A DNA stretch of 64,000 bases from Vibrio methylphosphonaticus (GTDB taxonomy: Bacteria; Pseudomonadota; Gammaproteobacteria; Enterobacterales; Vibrionaceae). Below, piece after piece: positions 46,180 through 55,546 of this stretch (position 1 is the stretch's first letter; each line of letters starts with the position of its first letter). The notes below the pieces were generated by a model. That model searched no databases and was not told where the DNA came from. It was given only the letters and a program-made list of their open reading frames with translations. The position numbers were made by a program, and so were the translations under genes. Location of the stretch: assembly GCF_023634655.1 (NCBI RefSeq), contig NZ_JAMKMS010000005.1, forward strand, positions 1 through 64,000. Reading direction: 5' to 3'.

Positions 46180-48137
46180 TTGCTGAAATTGGGCATTTTG
46201 CCCTGATACTGTCGCTGAGCCTTTCGGTTCTGCTCAGTATCTTGCCGCTAATCGGCGCCTCAAGAAACAGCACGATGCTGATGAATACCGCAAGACCACT
46301 GTCTTGGGGTATGTTCTTAATGCTACTGATGTCTTTCGCCATTTTATTATGGGCGTTTTACAGTAACGACTTCACACTGACCTACGTGGCCAGTAACTCC
46401 AACACCATGTTGCCTTGGTATTATCGGTTAACGGCGGTATGGGGTGCACACGAAGGTTCACTGCTGCTTTGGGTATTGATCCAAGCGGGTTGGACGGTCG
46501 CGGTTGCAACGTTTAGCCGTGGTATGCCACAAGAATCGGTGGCTCGTGTGTTAGCCGTGATGGGTATGATTACCGTCGGTTTCTTACTGTTTATCATCGT
46601 TACCTCGAATCCTTTTTTACGCACACTGCCTTTCTTCCCTGTTGATGGTCGTGACTTAAATCCATTACTGCAAGATCCTGGTTTGATTATCCACCCGCCA
46701 ATGCTTTATATGGGCTATGTGGGTTTCTCTGTTGCGTTTTCTTTTGCTATCGCATCATTGATGACTGGTCGCTTGGATACGGCGTGGGCACGTTGGTCTC
46801 GTCCTTGGACGACCGCGGCGTGGGTTTTCCTCACAGTGGGTATCGCTCTAGGTTCGTGGTGGGCTTACTATGAACTTGGCTGGGGTGGCTGGTGGTTCTG
46901 GGATCCAGTAGAGAATGCGTCATTTATGCCTTGGTTGGCGGGTACAGCGTTAATGCACTCATTAGCGGTAACCGAAAAACGTGGCACATTTAAAGCGTGG
47001 ACCGTGTTGCTGGCTATTTCTGCATTCTCATTGAGCTTGCTGGGCACGTTCTTAGTTCGTTCTGGTATTTTAGTTTCGGTTCACGCGTTTGCTTCCGATC
47101 CGTCACGTGGAATGTTCATTTTAGGTTTCCTCGTCTTTGTTATCGGCGGCTCATTATTGCTGTTTGCGCTGAAAGGCGCGTCGGTACGTGTTCGTGGCAA
47201 CTTTGACCTTGTCTCCCGCGAAAACGCCTTGCTAGGTAACAATATCTTACTGATTGCCGCGTTAGTGGTTGTCCTTATTGGTACATTGCTGCCACTGGTT
47301 CATAAACAAATTGGTTTGGGTTCAGTGTCGATTGGCGCACCATTCTTCAATATGTTGTTTACTTGGCTGATGGTACCTTTTGCGTTCCTGCTTGGTATTG
47401 GTCCTTTGGTTCGCTGGAAGCGTGACAACTTGTCTAAGCTGGTGAAACCAATGCTCATCTCGGGCGCGATTTCTTTGGCGTTCTCTGCCTTGATGGTCGT
47501 ACTACTGGCTGAGTTCTTCACCGGTCTTGCTTTCCTAGGTTGGGTGATGGCGATGTGGATCATTACCATGCATGGCTTTGAGCTTCACCAGCGTGCGACG
47601 CACCGTCACAGCTTTGTTGAAGGGGTGAAGAAACTGCCTCGCAGCCACTGGGCGATGATCATGGGTCACTTAGGTCTTGCAGTGACTGTGATTGGTATTG
47701 CTATGGTGCAAAACTACAGTGTTGAACGTGACGTACGTTTAGCGCCGGGTGAGCATTACCAAATCAACGATTATGATTTCTACTTTAAAGGCTTACGTGA
47801 CCACGACGGCCCTAACTATGACGGCTATATTGCTGATTTTGAAATTACCAAAGATGGCAATTACGTCAATACACTGCATGCGGAAAAACGTTTCTATCGC
47901 ACCGCAAAATCGATGATGACAGAAGCGGCGATTGATCGCGGCGTCACTCGTGACCTGTACATTGCCATGGGTGAACAGTTAGATGATGGTCGTTCTTGGG
48001 CTATTCGTATCTATCACAAACCGTTTGTACGTTGGATTTGGCTAGGCGCGATATTCATGTCGATTGGTGGCATCTTAGCCATTAGTGACAAGCGATACCG
48101 CTTCCGTAAGCCAGGCACGCAAGAGGAGGAAGCGTAA
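46176..48137 (+). CDS. ccmF: CcmF, cytochrome c heme lyase subunit
   Basis: 653 aa, about 14-15 membrane helices, with the WWD motif [20 protein letters not shown] and conserved His residues. Attaches heme to apocytochrome c in the periplasm together with CcmH and CcmI. One-base overlap with dsbE. Confidence 0.96.
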   Translation: MIAEIGHFALILSLSLSVLLSILPLIGASRNSTMLMNTARPLSWGMFLMLLMSFAILLWAFYSNDFTLTYVASNSNTMLPWYYRLTAVWGAHEGSLLLWVLIQAGWTVAVATFSRGMPQESVARVLAVMGMITVGFLLFIIVTSNPFLRTLPFFPVDGRDLNPLLQDPGLIIHPPMLYMGYVGFSVAFSFAIASLMTGRLDTAWARWSRPWTTAAWVFLTVGIALGSWWAYYELGWGGWWFWDPVENASFMPWLAGTALMHSLAVTEKRGTFKAWTVLLAISAFSLSLLGTFLVRSGILVSVHAFASDPSRGMFILGFLVFVIGGSLLLFALKGASVRVRGNFDLVSRENALLGNNILLIAALVVVLIGTLLPLVHKQIGLGSVSIGAPFFNMLFTWLMVPFAFLLGIGPLVRWKRDNLSKLVKPMLISGAISLAFSALMVVLLAEFFTGLAFLGWVMAMWIITMHGFELHQRATHRHSFVEGVKKLPRSHWAMIMGHLGLAVTVIGIAMVQNYSVERDVRLAPGEHYQINDYDFYFKGLRDHDGPNYDGYIADFEITKDGNYVNTLHAEKRFYRTAKSMMTEAAIDRGVTRDLYIAMGEQLDDGRSWAIRIYHKPFVRWIWLGAIFMSIGGILAISDKRYRFRKPGTQEEEA

Positions 48138-48691
48138 TGAATAAGAAGATTCTGTTTATTCCTTTAGTGCTCTTCTTGATCTTAGTAATGGTTTTTGCGG
48201 TTCAATTGGGCCGTAACTCAGCCGGAGATGACCCAACTAAGCTTGAGTCGGTATTACTAGGCAAGCAAGTGCCAGAGTTTCGTTTGGAAGACCTAGTTGA
48301 ACCAGGCAAACTCTATGACCAGTCCATCTTTAAAGGTGAGCCACTGCTTCTAAATGTGTGGGCGACGTGGTGTCCAACTTGTTACGCTGAGCATCAATAC
48401 CTCAATGAGCTTGCGTCTGATGGCGTTAAGATTATTGGTCTGAATTATAAAGACCAACGCAACAAAGCGGTGCAATGGCTACAAGAGTTGGGTAACCCTT
48501 ACTTAATTAGTTTGTTTGATGGTGACGGTATGCTCGGGTTAGATCTGGGTGTGTATGGCGCGCCAGAAACCTTCCTCATTGATGCAGATGGTGTGATTCG
48601 TTATCGTCATGTCGGTGATGTGAACGCGCGTAATTGGAGTGAGAAACTTCAACCGATGTATCAAGAGATGTTGCAGGAGGCGAAACAATGA
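48137..48691 (+). CDS. dsbE: DsbE/CcmG thiol:disulfide interchange protein
   Basis: 184 aa thioredoxin-fold protein with an N-terminal membrane anchor (5-23) and active site C79-P-T-C82. Reduces the CXXCH cysteines of apocytochrome c, with CcmH. Overlaps ccmH by ATGA. Confidence 0.95.
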   Translation: MNKKILFIPLVLFLILVMVFAVQLGRNSAGDDPTKLESVLLGKQVPEFRLEDLVEPGKLYDQSIFKGEPLLLNVWATWCPTCYAEHQYLNELASDGVKIIGLNYKDQRNKAVQWLQELGNPYLISLFDGDGMLGLDLGVYGAPETFLIDADGVIRYRHVGDVNARNWSEKLQPMYQEMLQEAKQ

Positions 48692-49170
48692 AAAAGTGGT
48701 TAATCGCTGGTATGTCTGCGCTGATCTTAGCTTTTTCGGTTCACGCAACGATTGAAATTCATGAATTTGATTCCATGGAGCAAGAGCTACAGTTCAAAGA
48801 ATTGAGCAATACGCTGCGCTGTCCAAAATGTCAAAACAACACCATTGGTGACTCTAACGCAGAGTTGGCGCAAGATTTACGCCAGAAAGTGTATGAAATG
48901 ACAAAGGACGGTAAATCAAAGTCAGAGATAGTGGATTACATGATTGCTCGTTACGGTAATTTCGTGACTTACAACCCTCCATTTACAATAGGTACGGCCA
49001 TTTTATGGGCAGGACCATTGTCAGTGGTGTTAATTGGTTTTGGTATGATTGTACTGAGAAGTAGAAAGACCAAAGCGAAGGTTGAGCAGCCTGCAGCGCA
49101 GTGGAGTGAAGAAAAAGAAGCGGAACTCAACGCCTTGCTGGACGAAAAAAAGACTGAGGAAAAGCAATAA
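48688..49170 (+). CDS. ccmH: CcmH, cytochrome c maturation thiol-reductase subunit
   Basis: 160 aa. Signal peptide 1-20, redox motif LRC45-PKC48-QNN, helical bundle, then a C-terminal membrane helix (about 98-117). This is the short, N-terminal-type CcmH; the C-terminal TPR part of the long enteric CcmH is the separate ccmI gene here. Confidence 0.95.
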   Translation: MKKWLIAGMSALILAFSVHATIEIHEFDSMEQELQFKELSNTLRCPKCQNNTIGDSNAELAQDLRQKVYEMTKDGKSKSEIVDYMIARYGNFVTYNPPFTIGTAILWAGPLSVVLIGFGMIVLRSRKTKAKVEQPAAQWSEEKEAELNALLDEKKTEEKQ

Positions 49171-50399
49171 TGACATTATTTTGGATATCGACTGTCGCAT
49201 TGGTCGTTGTTGCTTGCTTAATGTTGGCAATTCCATTGCGAAGCAAGAAAGCTAATATTGACGCACAGTTACGTGACGATCTTAACAAGGCACTCTATAA
49301 AGACCGTTTGTCCGAGTTAGCCATTGAGGATGATGAAGGCTTGGTAGACAACCAGCAAGATTTGGTTTCTGATCTAAAGCAGTCGCTTCTTGATGACATT
49401 CCTAAGCAGGATGAGCAGCAACAAAGCCATGTTTCTCCAATGGCAGTATTCATCCCATCGGCGATTTTGATCGTTGGCTTGAGTTACGGTATGTACGTTG
49501 CATTTGGCGCCGCGGACAAAGTGACAAACTGGCAAGAGGTTTCGGCTAATTTACCTGAGTTATCGAAAAAGCTAATGGCGGGCTCCGCGGAACCGATGAC
49601 GGAAGATGAAATGCAGGATCTGACACTTGCGCTTCGTACTCGTCTTCATTATCAGCCAGCCGATTCTACTGGTTGGTTACTACTAGGGCGCATTGCACTT
49701 GCCAACCGTGATGTGACAACGGCGACGGATGCGATGGAAAATGCTTATCGACTAGAGCCAGCCAACACCGATGTGCAGCTTGGTTTTGCGCAAGCGTTGA
49801 TGATGTCTCAAGATGAGATGGACCAAAACCGCGCTCGTGGCTTATTGACGGGTTTAATCAAAGAAGACTACGTGGATTTACGTGTGTTTTCGTTGTTAGC
49901 ATTTGACGCGTTTGAGCAAGAAGACTTTGCGGGTGCCGCTCGATACTGGGGCATTATGCAGCGCTTGATTGGGCCAGATGACAGTCGCTATGAAATGCTA
50001 ACGCGAAGCATTGAAAGTGCAGAAGCTCGCCTAGGTGAGTCTAGCAAGAAAATGGGTCAGGTTAGTGATAATGCTGTGGCGGTGACGATTACCGTGTCCC
50101 CTGACATGGCAGCGAATCCTACCTCATTCTTAATTGTTTCTGCGCATACGGCAGATGGTGCTCCGATGCCAGTTGCTGCGGCACGTTATCCTGTAGGGAC
50201 ATTCCCACGTACAGTCGTATTGGACGATAAAGATAGCATGATGGAAGGGCGTAAATTATCCGACCTAGATGGGTTGATGATTCGTGCCCGCATTGACAGT
50301 GACGGTAATGTCTCAACTCGTGCAGGCGACTGGTATGGTGAAAGCCAACCTGGAAAACTGGGTGACACCATAGAGGTGGATATTAACCAACAGTATTAA
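49170..50399 (+). CDS. ccmI: CcmI, apocytochrome c chaperone with TPR domain
   Basis: 409 aa. Two membrane helices (about 3-22 and 90-110), then TPR repeats (about 130-260: GWLLLGRIALANRDVTTATDAMENAYRL in parts) and a C-terminal beta domain. Presents apocytochrome c to the CcmF/H lyase. One-base overlap with ccmH; last gene of the ccm operon. No clear terminator follows. Confidence 0.92.
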   Translation: MTLFWISTVALVVVACLMLAIPLRSKKANIDAQLRDDLNKALYKDRLSELAIEDDEGLVDNQQDLVSDLKQSLLDDIPKQDEQQQSHVSPMAVFIPSAILIVGLSYGMYVAFGAADKVTNWQEVSANLPELSKKLMAGSAEPMTEDEMQDLTLALRTRLHYQPADSTGWLLLGRIALANRDVTTATDAMENAYRLEPANTDVQLGFAQALMMSQDEMDQNRARGLLTGLIKEDYVDLRVFSLLAFDAFEQEDFAGAARYWGIMQRLIGPDDSRYEMLTRSIESAEARLGESSKKMGQVSDNAVAVTITVSPDMAANPTSFLIVSAHTADGAPMPVAAARYPVGTFPRTVVLDDKDSMMEGRKLSDLDGLMIRARIDSDGNVSTRAGDWYGESQPGKLGDTIEVDINQQY

Positions 50400-50504
50400 C
50401 CAGCAGCATTGACGAACGGGATTAACTAACAATCGAATGACTTTGCATTGATATTGAATATCCATCGAAATTTGTGTATCGATTGTTATTAAATTGCATC
50501 TTGG

Positions 50505-50534
50505 TTGTCACTAAACCTAGAATGCTCGTATACT
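50505..50534 (+). promoter_or_regulatory. sigma-70 type promoter before mlaA
   Basis: TTGTCA at 50505-50510, 18 bases, then TATACT at 50529-50534; the hexamers match 5/6 each. Start near 50541, about 125 bases before mlaA. GTATAC also recurs at 50528 and 50540. Confidence 0.5.
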
Positions 50535-50666
50535 AGGATGTATACTCATTCAGAGTGGTAACAGTGGCAACCGAGCGTAAGCCTTCTATTAATCGTTCGT
50601 TAAATCAGACGGTTATAGACTAAAAAAACAACATAGCTCAGGTTGCAACGTCTTATGGAAGAGGTT

Positions 50667-51578
50667 ATGCAATCAGCATTAACCGGCAAAAAGGTATCAC
50701 TTTTTGCCGTTTTTGTTTCTAGCGTATTTCTAGCGGGTTGCAGTTCAGCACCCAGTGAAGCGGAGCAATCCGTTAACGTTGAAGAAACGTCAATAAAGAA
50801 TCCCCCAATATCAGAGAGCAGTGATACTGCCCAGCCTGAACCTATCGGCGCACCCGAAATAGTAGCCAGTCAAGATCCCAAACCTGCCGCGGTGGCTGAT
50901 GATCCAGAGACCGATTCTGATGTCTACGATCCTATCGAAGGGTTTAACCGCGTCATGTGGGACATCAACTACGATTACCTTGACCCTTACTTTGTTCGCC
51001 CTGTTTCGCTTGCCTATGTTAACTATACGCCAGACCCGGTTCGCCTTGGGGTACGCAATTTTCTGGCGAACCTTGATGAGCCGTTTAGCGCCGTGAACAA
51101 TGCCGTGATGGGCAATGGGGGCAAAGCGCTTGATCACTTTAACCGTTTTTGGATTAACAGTACCTTAGGCTTGCTGGGTTTTATTGATATTGCCTCAGCG
51201 GCAGGAATTGAAAAGCGCAGTAAAAAAGAGTTTGGTGATGCCATTGGTCACTACGGGGTAGGTCATGGTCCGTATATTATGGTCCCTGGTTATGGGCCGA
51301 CCGCGGTACGCTCGTTTGCAGATACCGTCGATGGTTTTTACCCACCTATCTCATACCTTAACTTTTGGGCGAGCTTCGGTAAGTGGGCGCTAGAAGGCAT
51401 GGAAAAACGTGCGCTGTTAGTGCCTCAAGAAGCAACATTAGAGCAGTCACCTGATCCTTACGCGTTGACGCGAGATATTTATATTCAGCGCCAAGACTAC
51501 AATGCTGAAGTGATCACTGATGAAGTAGATGAAGAGCAAGAAGCCTATATTGATGATTACTTAGAAGACTTTGAGTAG
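50667..51578 (+). CDS. mlaA: MlaA (VacJ) outer-membrane lipoprotein
   Basis: 303 aa from ATG 50667. Lipobox LAGC (Cys25), an acidic/Pro-rich linker about 26-90, then the MlaA domain (about 93-290: YDPIEGFNRVMWDINYDYLD; GVGHGPYIMVPGYGP). MlaA removes misplaced phospholipids from the outer leaflet and passes them to the Mla shuttle. The linker makes it longer than the usual 250 aa. GGAAG lies five bases before the chosen ATG; ATG 50655 is possible. The tail is acidic (DEEQEAYIDDYLEDFE). Confidence 0.93.
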   Translation: MQSALTGKKVSLFAVFVSSVFLAGCSSAPSEAEQSVNVEETSIKNPPISESSDTAQPEPIGAPEIVASQDPKPAAVADDPETDSDVYDPIEGFNRVMWDINYDYLDPYFVRPVSLAYVNYTPDPVRLGVRNFLANLDEPFSAVNNAVMGNGGKALDHFNRFWINSTLGLLGFIDIASAAGIEKRSKKEFGDAIGHYGVGHGPYIMVPGYGPTAVRSFADTVDGFYPPISYLNFWASFGKWALEGMEKRALLVPQEATLEQSPDPYALTRDIYIQRQDYNAEVITDEVDEEQEAYIDDYLEDFE

Positions 51579-51621
51579 AGAAGTGCAACGATTTAAATAT
51601 TGGTTTATCGGTTGATACATT

Positions 51622-51652
51622 AAAAAAACGCCACTCGTAGAGTGGCGTTTTA
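51622..51652. terminator. bidirectional terminator between mlaA and fadL
   Basis: AAAACGCCACTC (51625-51636), loop GTA, GAGTGGCGTTTT (51640-51651). Flanking A- and T-runs make it work on both strands between these convergent genes. Confidence 0.9.
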
Positions 51653-51667
51653 TGATTGGTATGGATA

Positions 51668-52933
51668 TTAGAAGCGGTAGTTTGCTTGGATGCCTGCAAT
51701 CCACACATCACCAGAGATTTCGCCAGTGAAACCGCCGTATAGCATATCGGCTAGACCGTCCGAGGGAACACGCGGCTCGTCGATCGTAGCCGTTCGCGCC
51801 ATGATATAAGTTAAACCACCATCGATAGTAAACTGCTTGCTGAATGCGTAGCTTGCGCCTGCACTAAGCCAGGTACGATCAGTTTCTGGAATTGTGGTTG
51901 TACGGTATTTGTCATCGACTGCCGACATGTCATACGCAATACCACCACGAAGCGTGACTTTTTTGTTTAAGTTGTATGTGGAACCAACCGCGAAGCGGTA
52001 GCTGTCTTTCCAGTTTTCATCTTTAATTTCAGAGCTAGAGCCATCTGCGAATTCAGCGGTTAACTTGTCAAAGCTGCTCCATTGTGTCCAGTTAATACTA
52101 GAGTGGACCGCCCATTGAGGTGTTAATTGGTGGAATGAAGACAATTCTGCTGTTGCAGGGAGAGCAATGCTGAGTTTTCCATCTTGTTTACCACTAAAGC
52201 TGAAGCCTGCGCCTTCGCCATAGCCATCAAAGTCCATAGTGACTTCAGATTTGTAGGCAAAACCAATACGGTTAGATTCATTAATCTGCCAAGCTGCACC
52301 CAATTGGTAACCCCAAGAAGAATCAGTGCCTTCAACGTATTTAAGATACTCACCTTTATCAATACCAGGAATATTACCATTAGGAGCTGTTGCTCCAATT
52401 TTGCCTTCACCTGTGACAAAGCGGATACCGCCACCAATGCTTACGGCATCAGTCACTTTGTAACCAAGGCTTGTCACGGCTTCTACTGTCATGACCTTAG
52501 CTTCGTTACCGTATTGAGTAGCGCCAAAATTACTATCGAGCTCGGTTTCCATACCGTAGTTAGAGCTTAGCGCCAAACCAACAAAGTAACGATCATTGAG
52601 TTGGTGAGAGAGGTACAGGTTAGGCACCGGTGCGCTATGCGCAATATCTTTTGCTTCTGTGTATCCAGTATCAGCCGTTCCCTTAACATCAATATTCGGT
52701 TCAACATACAACACGCCACCTGAAATCTGTGTGCCTTCGAGGTACGTCAACATGGCTGGGTTACGCCATTGTGCACTGGCATTATCTGCCATGGCTGCTT
52801 CACCAGCGTATGCGCGTCCAAGACCTGTTGCCGAGTATTCCGCTAGTTGGAAACCTGCAGCAGCAGCTTGAGTTGAAGAAAGTAATCCTAAAACCACTGC
52901 GATGGAAAGGGGAGTACGTGTTGATATTGTCAT
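51668..52933 (-). CDS. fadL: FadL-family outer-membrane long-chain fatty acid transporter (copy 1)
   Basis: 421 aa. Signal peptide 1-25 (ending AAAA, mature GFQLAEYSATGLGRAYAGEA), plug domain with the conserved NPA (WRNPAML), 14-stranded barrel ending NYRF with a terminal aromatic residue. Imports long-chain fatty acids for beta-oxidation. Two fadL genes lie in the same direction here; the other (53272) has a separate terminator, so each is transcribed on its own. Confidence 0.92.
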   Translation of the reverse strand: MTISTRTPLSIAVVLGLLSSTQAAAAGFQLAEYSATGLGRAYAGEAAMADNASAQWRNPAMLTYLEGTQISGGVLYVEPNIDVKGTADTGYTEAKDIAHSAPVPNLYLSHQLNDRYFVGLALSSNYGMETELDSNFGATQYGNEAKVMTVEAVTSLGYKVTDAVSIGGGIRFVTGEGKIGATAPNGNIPGIDKGEYLKYVEGTDSSWGYQLGAAWQINESNRIGFAYKSEVTMDFDGYGEGAGFSFSGKQDGKLSIALPATAELSSFHQLTPQWAVHSSINWTQWSSFDKLTAEFADGSSSEIKDENWKDSYRFAVGSTYNLNKKVTLRGGIAYDMSAVDDKYRTTTIPETDRTWLSAGASYAFSKQFTIDGGLTYIMARTATIDEPRVPSDGLADMLYGGFTGEISGDVWIAGIQANYRF

Positions 52934-53123
52934 TATTGTTCGCTCAATGTTTTCTATTTTGAGCGGCGATTGTATTTTTAGAGTAAATGCTTTAAAACAA
53001 ATTTATCGTCAAAGTGACCTTTTTGGAGTTATATTTTGCCAGGGTGGTATTTTTTGGGTGAATAAACCGGTTGTTAAGGGCTTGTTTCAAAATCTCAGCG
53101 TACACTTGTAAGATAATGTAAAA

Positions 53124-53140
53124 GGAAGGTATGACCAGTT
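53124..53140. promoter_or_regulatory. FadR-like operator upstream of fadL copy 1
   Basis: GGAAGGTATGACCAGTT contains GGTA-N-GACCAG, as in the E. coli fadBA operator (11 of 17 positions by my alignment). It lies about 190 bases upstream of fadL copy 1. The rest of the 52934-53271 gap holds the fadL promoter region (no clear hexamers found) and the terminator of copy 2. Confidence 0.4.
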
Positions 53141-53196
53141 AAAGTGATAATCGAGGTCAAAAGAGCGCTATTACAGGAGATATGAAAGGTTCAGTC

Positions 53197-53227
53197 GTAA
53201 AAAAGGGCCGGAAGTACCGACCCTTTC
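53197..53227 (-). terminator. terminator of fadL copy 2
   Basis: On the minus strand AAAGGGTCGG pairs with CCGGCCCTTT (one T-G wobble) around a 5-base loop, followed by a T-run (A-run 53199-53204 on the plus strand). Confidence 0.8.
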
Positions 53228-53271
53228 TGTTGCTAGCATGTTAACGTTGAATGGTTAACTTTGGTAGCGCA

Positions 53272-54537
53272 TTAGAAGCTGTAGCTGTATTGGATACCGG
53301 CTAGGACAGCGTTAGCTTGGGTTGTTGCTGTTAGTGTTAATGGTCCTGATGTCTCAGTTACGTTCACATCTTTACCCATTAGGTATGTAATACCAAAGTC
53401 GACCGTGTGATGTTGCTTAAAGTGATAACCAAAGCCTGCAGATAGCCATTGACGATCTGAATCAGGAACTGAGATTGATGTGTCTTTGTCTTGTGCTGCG
53501 GTGTCATACATATAGCCAGCACGTAATGTCCACGCTTCGTTTAGGTAGTATGTTCCACCAATAGCAGCATGATATCCATCTTTCCAGTTATATTCTTTAA
53601 GAGGGACACCGCCACTAGTTTCTAAGGTGTCAAACACACTCCAGCCGATCCATTGTAAGCTATAGTGAACGGCAAATTTAGAGTCTTGAATTTTATGGTA
53701 ACCAGAAAACTCGAGCATACTAGGAAGTGCAAGCTTGAGATCTTGCCCATCTATTAGGTTAGTGCCGGGTGGAAGTTGTCCGCCACTTGCAACCGTACCG
53801 TCTAGGTATAAATCACCAGAGGCGCTAATTTCCGGACTGTAGTGATACGCTAACCCGAAGCGATTGTCTTCATTTAGCTCAAAGACAGTGCCCAAGTTAA
53901 AACCAACCCCAACCCCACTTGCATCTATATTAAGAGCAGTATCGACCGGAGCAGGTTGACCAGTTTTACGTTCTAACTTACCGCTGCCTTGAATAATATC
54001 TATGCCGGCACCGATGCTCCATTGCTCATTTACTCTGTACGCAGCATTCAGTGTGTAATTGATACTAGCAATCTCTGTGGTACCCCCAAACACTGTAGAG
54101 CCAGTTGTTGCTCCAAAACTATCATCGAAATTGTTATTAGTACCAAAATTAGAGTAGATACCAGCGCCAAGTGCCCATTTGTCATTTAAGCGGTGAATAT
54201 AATAAATATTTGGCACTGGAGTGCCGCTTGAGTTGTTTACATCAGGCTCAGAACCACCACTAGGTCCTGTGATATCTTTAATATCAATACTAGTCTTAAT
54301 ATAGTTCACACCACCAGAAAATTGGTGCGAATCAAATAGAGTCATTGCTGCAGCATTACGAGCCATTACTGAAGCATTATCGGCGATAACCGCATCACCA
54401 GCAAAAGCACGGCCTAGGCCGGTTGCAGATTGAGCGTTAAGTTGGAAGCCAGCAGCTGCCACTTGGTGGGAAGCAAGCGTGAGTGATGACACGGCCACTG
54501 CTAGGAGCGTTTTTTTATACAGACGCGAAGTTGTCAT
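53272..54537 (-). CDS. fadL: FadL-family outer-membrane transporter (copy 2)
   Basis: 421 aa, same length as copy 1 but clearly divergent. Signal peptide about 1-28 (ending QVAA, mature GFQLNAQSATGLGRAFAGDA), barrel ending YSYSF. The plug motif NPA of FadL is NAA here (MARNAAAMT), losing the proline. The mid region carries Gly/Ser-rich loops (GPSGGSEPDVNNSSGTP). It may take a different hydrophobic substrate from copy 1; this is inference. Preceded by a FadR-like half-site. Confidence 0.9.
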   Translation of the reverse strand: MTTSRLYKKTLLAVAVSSLTLASHQVAAAGFQLNAQSATGLGRAFAGDAVIADNASVMARNAAAMTLFDSHQFSGGVNYIKTSIDIKDITGPSGGSEPDVNNSSGTPVPNIYYIHRLNDKWALGAGIYSNFGTNNNFDDSFGATTGSTVFGGTTEIASINYTLNAAYRVNEQWSIGAGIDIIQGSGKLERKTGQPAPVDTALNIDASGVGVGFNLGTVFELNEDNRFGLAYHYSPEISASGDLYLDGTVASGGQLPPGTNLIDGQDLKLALPSMLEFSGYHKIQDSKFAVHYSLQWIGWSVFDTLETSGGVPLKEYNWKDGYHAAIGGTYYLNEAWTLRAGYMYDTAAQDKDTSISVPDSDRQWLSAGFGYHFKQHHTVDFGITYLMGKDVNVTETSGPLTLTATTQANAVLAGIQYSYSF

Positions 54538-54631
54538 TTATATACATCCTTTATGTAATCGCCTCTATGGGCGTTATTGAATTGAGTTAATACTCAATTT
54601 TGGGGCTGATCCTAATCGCTAGTATAGGTAA

Positions 54632-54648
54632 TAGAAATCAGACCAGTA
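54632..54648. promoter_or_regulatory. FadR-like half-site upstream of fadL copy 2
   Basis: TAGAAATCAGACCAGTA carries the GACCAGT half of the FadR operator (10 of 16 fixed positions by my alignment), about 95-110 bases upstream of the start of fadL copy 2. The left half is degenerate. The remaining 54649-54764 stretch is AT-rich with no gene. Confidence 0.35.
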
Positions 54649-54764
54649 ATAAAAAATGGCTAAAAAGTATATAAATGACGTGTATCTGGCATGAAAAGCA
54701 TCGAAAATGCTTATATTTAGAGTTTGTACTCTAAAAAATAGCATTATTTAGTGGGAACTAAATC

Positions 54765-54798
54765 GAAAAAGAAGCCTCATCATAAAATGAGGCTTCTT
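54765..54798 (-). terminator. terminator of the sigma factor / DUF3379 operon
   Basis: On the minus strand AAGAAGCCTCAT and its complement form a 12-bp stem (54769-54780 / 54787-54798) with a 6-base loop, followed by TTTTT (A-run 54766-54770 on the plus strand). Confidence 0.88.
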
Positions 54799-54826
54799 CA
54801 TGGCACTTTGAGGCTGGTTGGTCGAA

Positions 54827-55546
54827 TTACGTTGCAGGGTTAAGGATCTTTTTTAGATTTTCGCCGATCTTAGTGAAGTCTTCGCCTTTTTCGCCGACTA
54901 AAATGAAACTTGCCTCTCCCATTGGTTCAACAAGTCCTGACATGCCATCTTTTTGGAAAAGCTTCGCCTGCTCACTCGGGATTTTGGTAACGAAAAGTGT
55001 CACCTTACCTTTCTCGCCCTGAAATACCATGTGCATCGCGTTCGTTCCACCAAAACCACAGTGGTTTAGGTAATAGACGTGATACGGAAATTGCTGGCCG
55101 ATCTGATAGGCAAACGGCAACAGTTTGGCATTGATCTGCGATTCCGACACTTTTTCATCCAACGGTTCGATAAAGCCCATTTCTTCATGTACGTGCTGGA
55201 CGGCGGTATCAGAGAGTGACGCATGGGCCGTTGAAACTGCGACGTTGCCCCAATTGACTTGGCCTACCAATAAGCCAAAGGCAAACGCAATGGAGGCGGC
55301 TAACGACAGTGCTCGCTTACCAAAGCTGACTTTAACGACGTTACTGCTCGACTGATTAAACAATATCTTATCGGCTAGGTCATCGGGTACATCGACTTTC
55401 ATCGCTTGCTCAATACGCGCATCGAGCGAGAGGATGTCGTCCATAAATTTAGCGTTGGCGTCATTGTCCTGCATCGCTTTCAATAACTCAGGATCTCTTG
55501 CCTTAGGTTCGGACATAATGCGACGACGGAATTCTAATTCATCCAT
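54827..55546 (-). CDS. DUF3379 protein, probable anti-sigma factor
   Basis: 239 aa. Cytoplasmic N-terminal segment (1-75: MDELEFRRRIMSEPKARDPE), one membrane helix about 82-100 (LSLAASIAFAFGLLVGQVNW), then a periplasmic domain. Assigned to DUF3379 from memory of the family. Topology and an 8-base overlap with the ECF sigma gene upstream suggest a membrane anti-sigma factor. No zinc-binding HxxxCxxC motif is present. Function is inferred from context. Confidence 0.75.
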   Translation of the reverse strand: MDELEFRRRIMSEPKARDPELLKAMQDNDANAKFMDDILSLDARIEQAMKVDVPDDLADKILFNQSSSNVVKVSFGKRALSLAASIAFAFGLLVGQVNWGNVAVSTAHASLSDTAVQHVHEEMGFIEPLDEKVSESQINAKLLPFAYQIGQQFPYHVYYLNHCGFGGTNAMHMVFQGEKGKVTLFVTKIPSEQAKLFQKDGMSGLVEPMGEASFILVGEKGEDFTKIGENLKKILNPAT

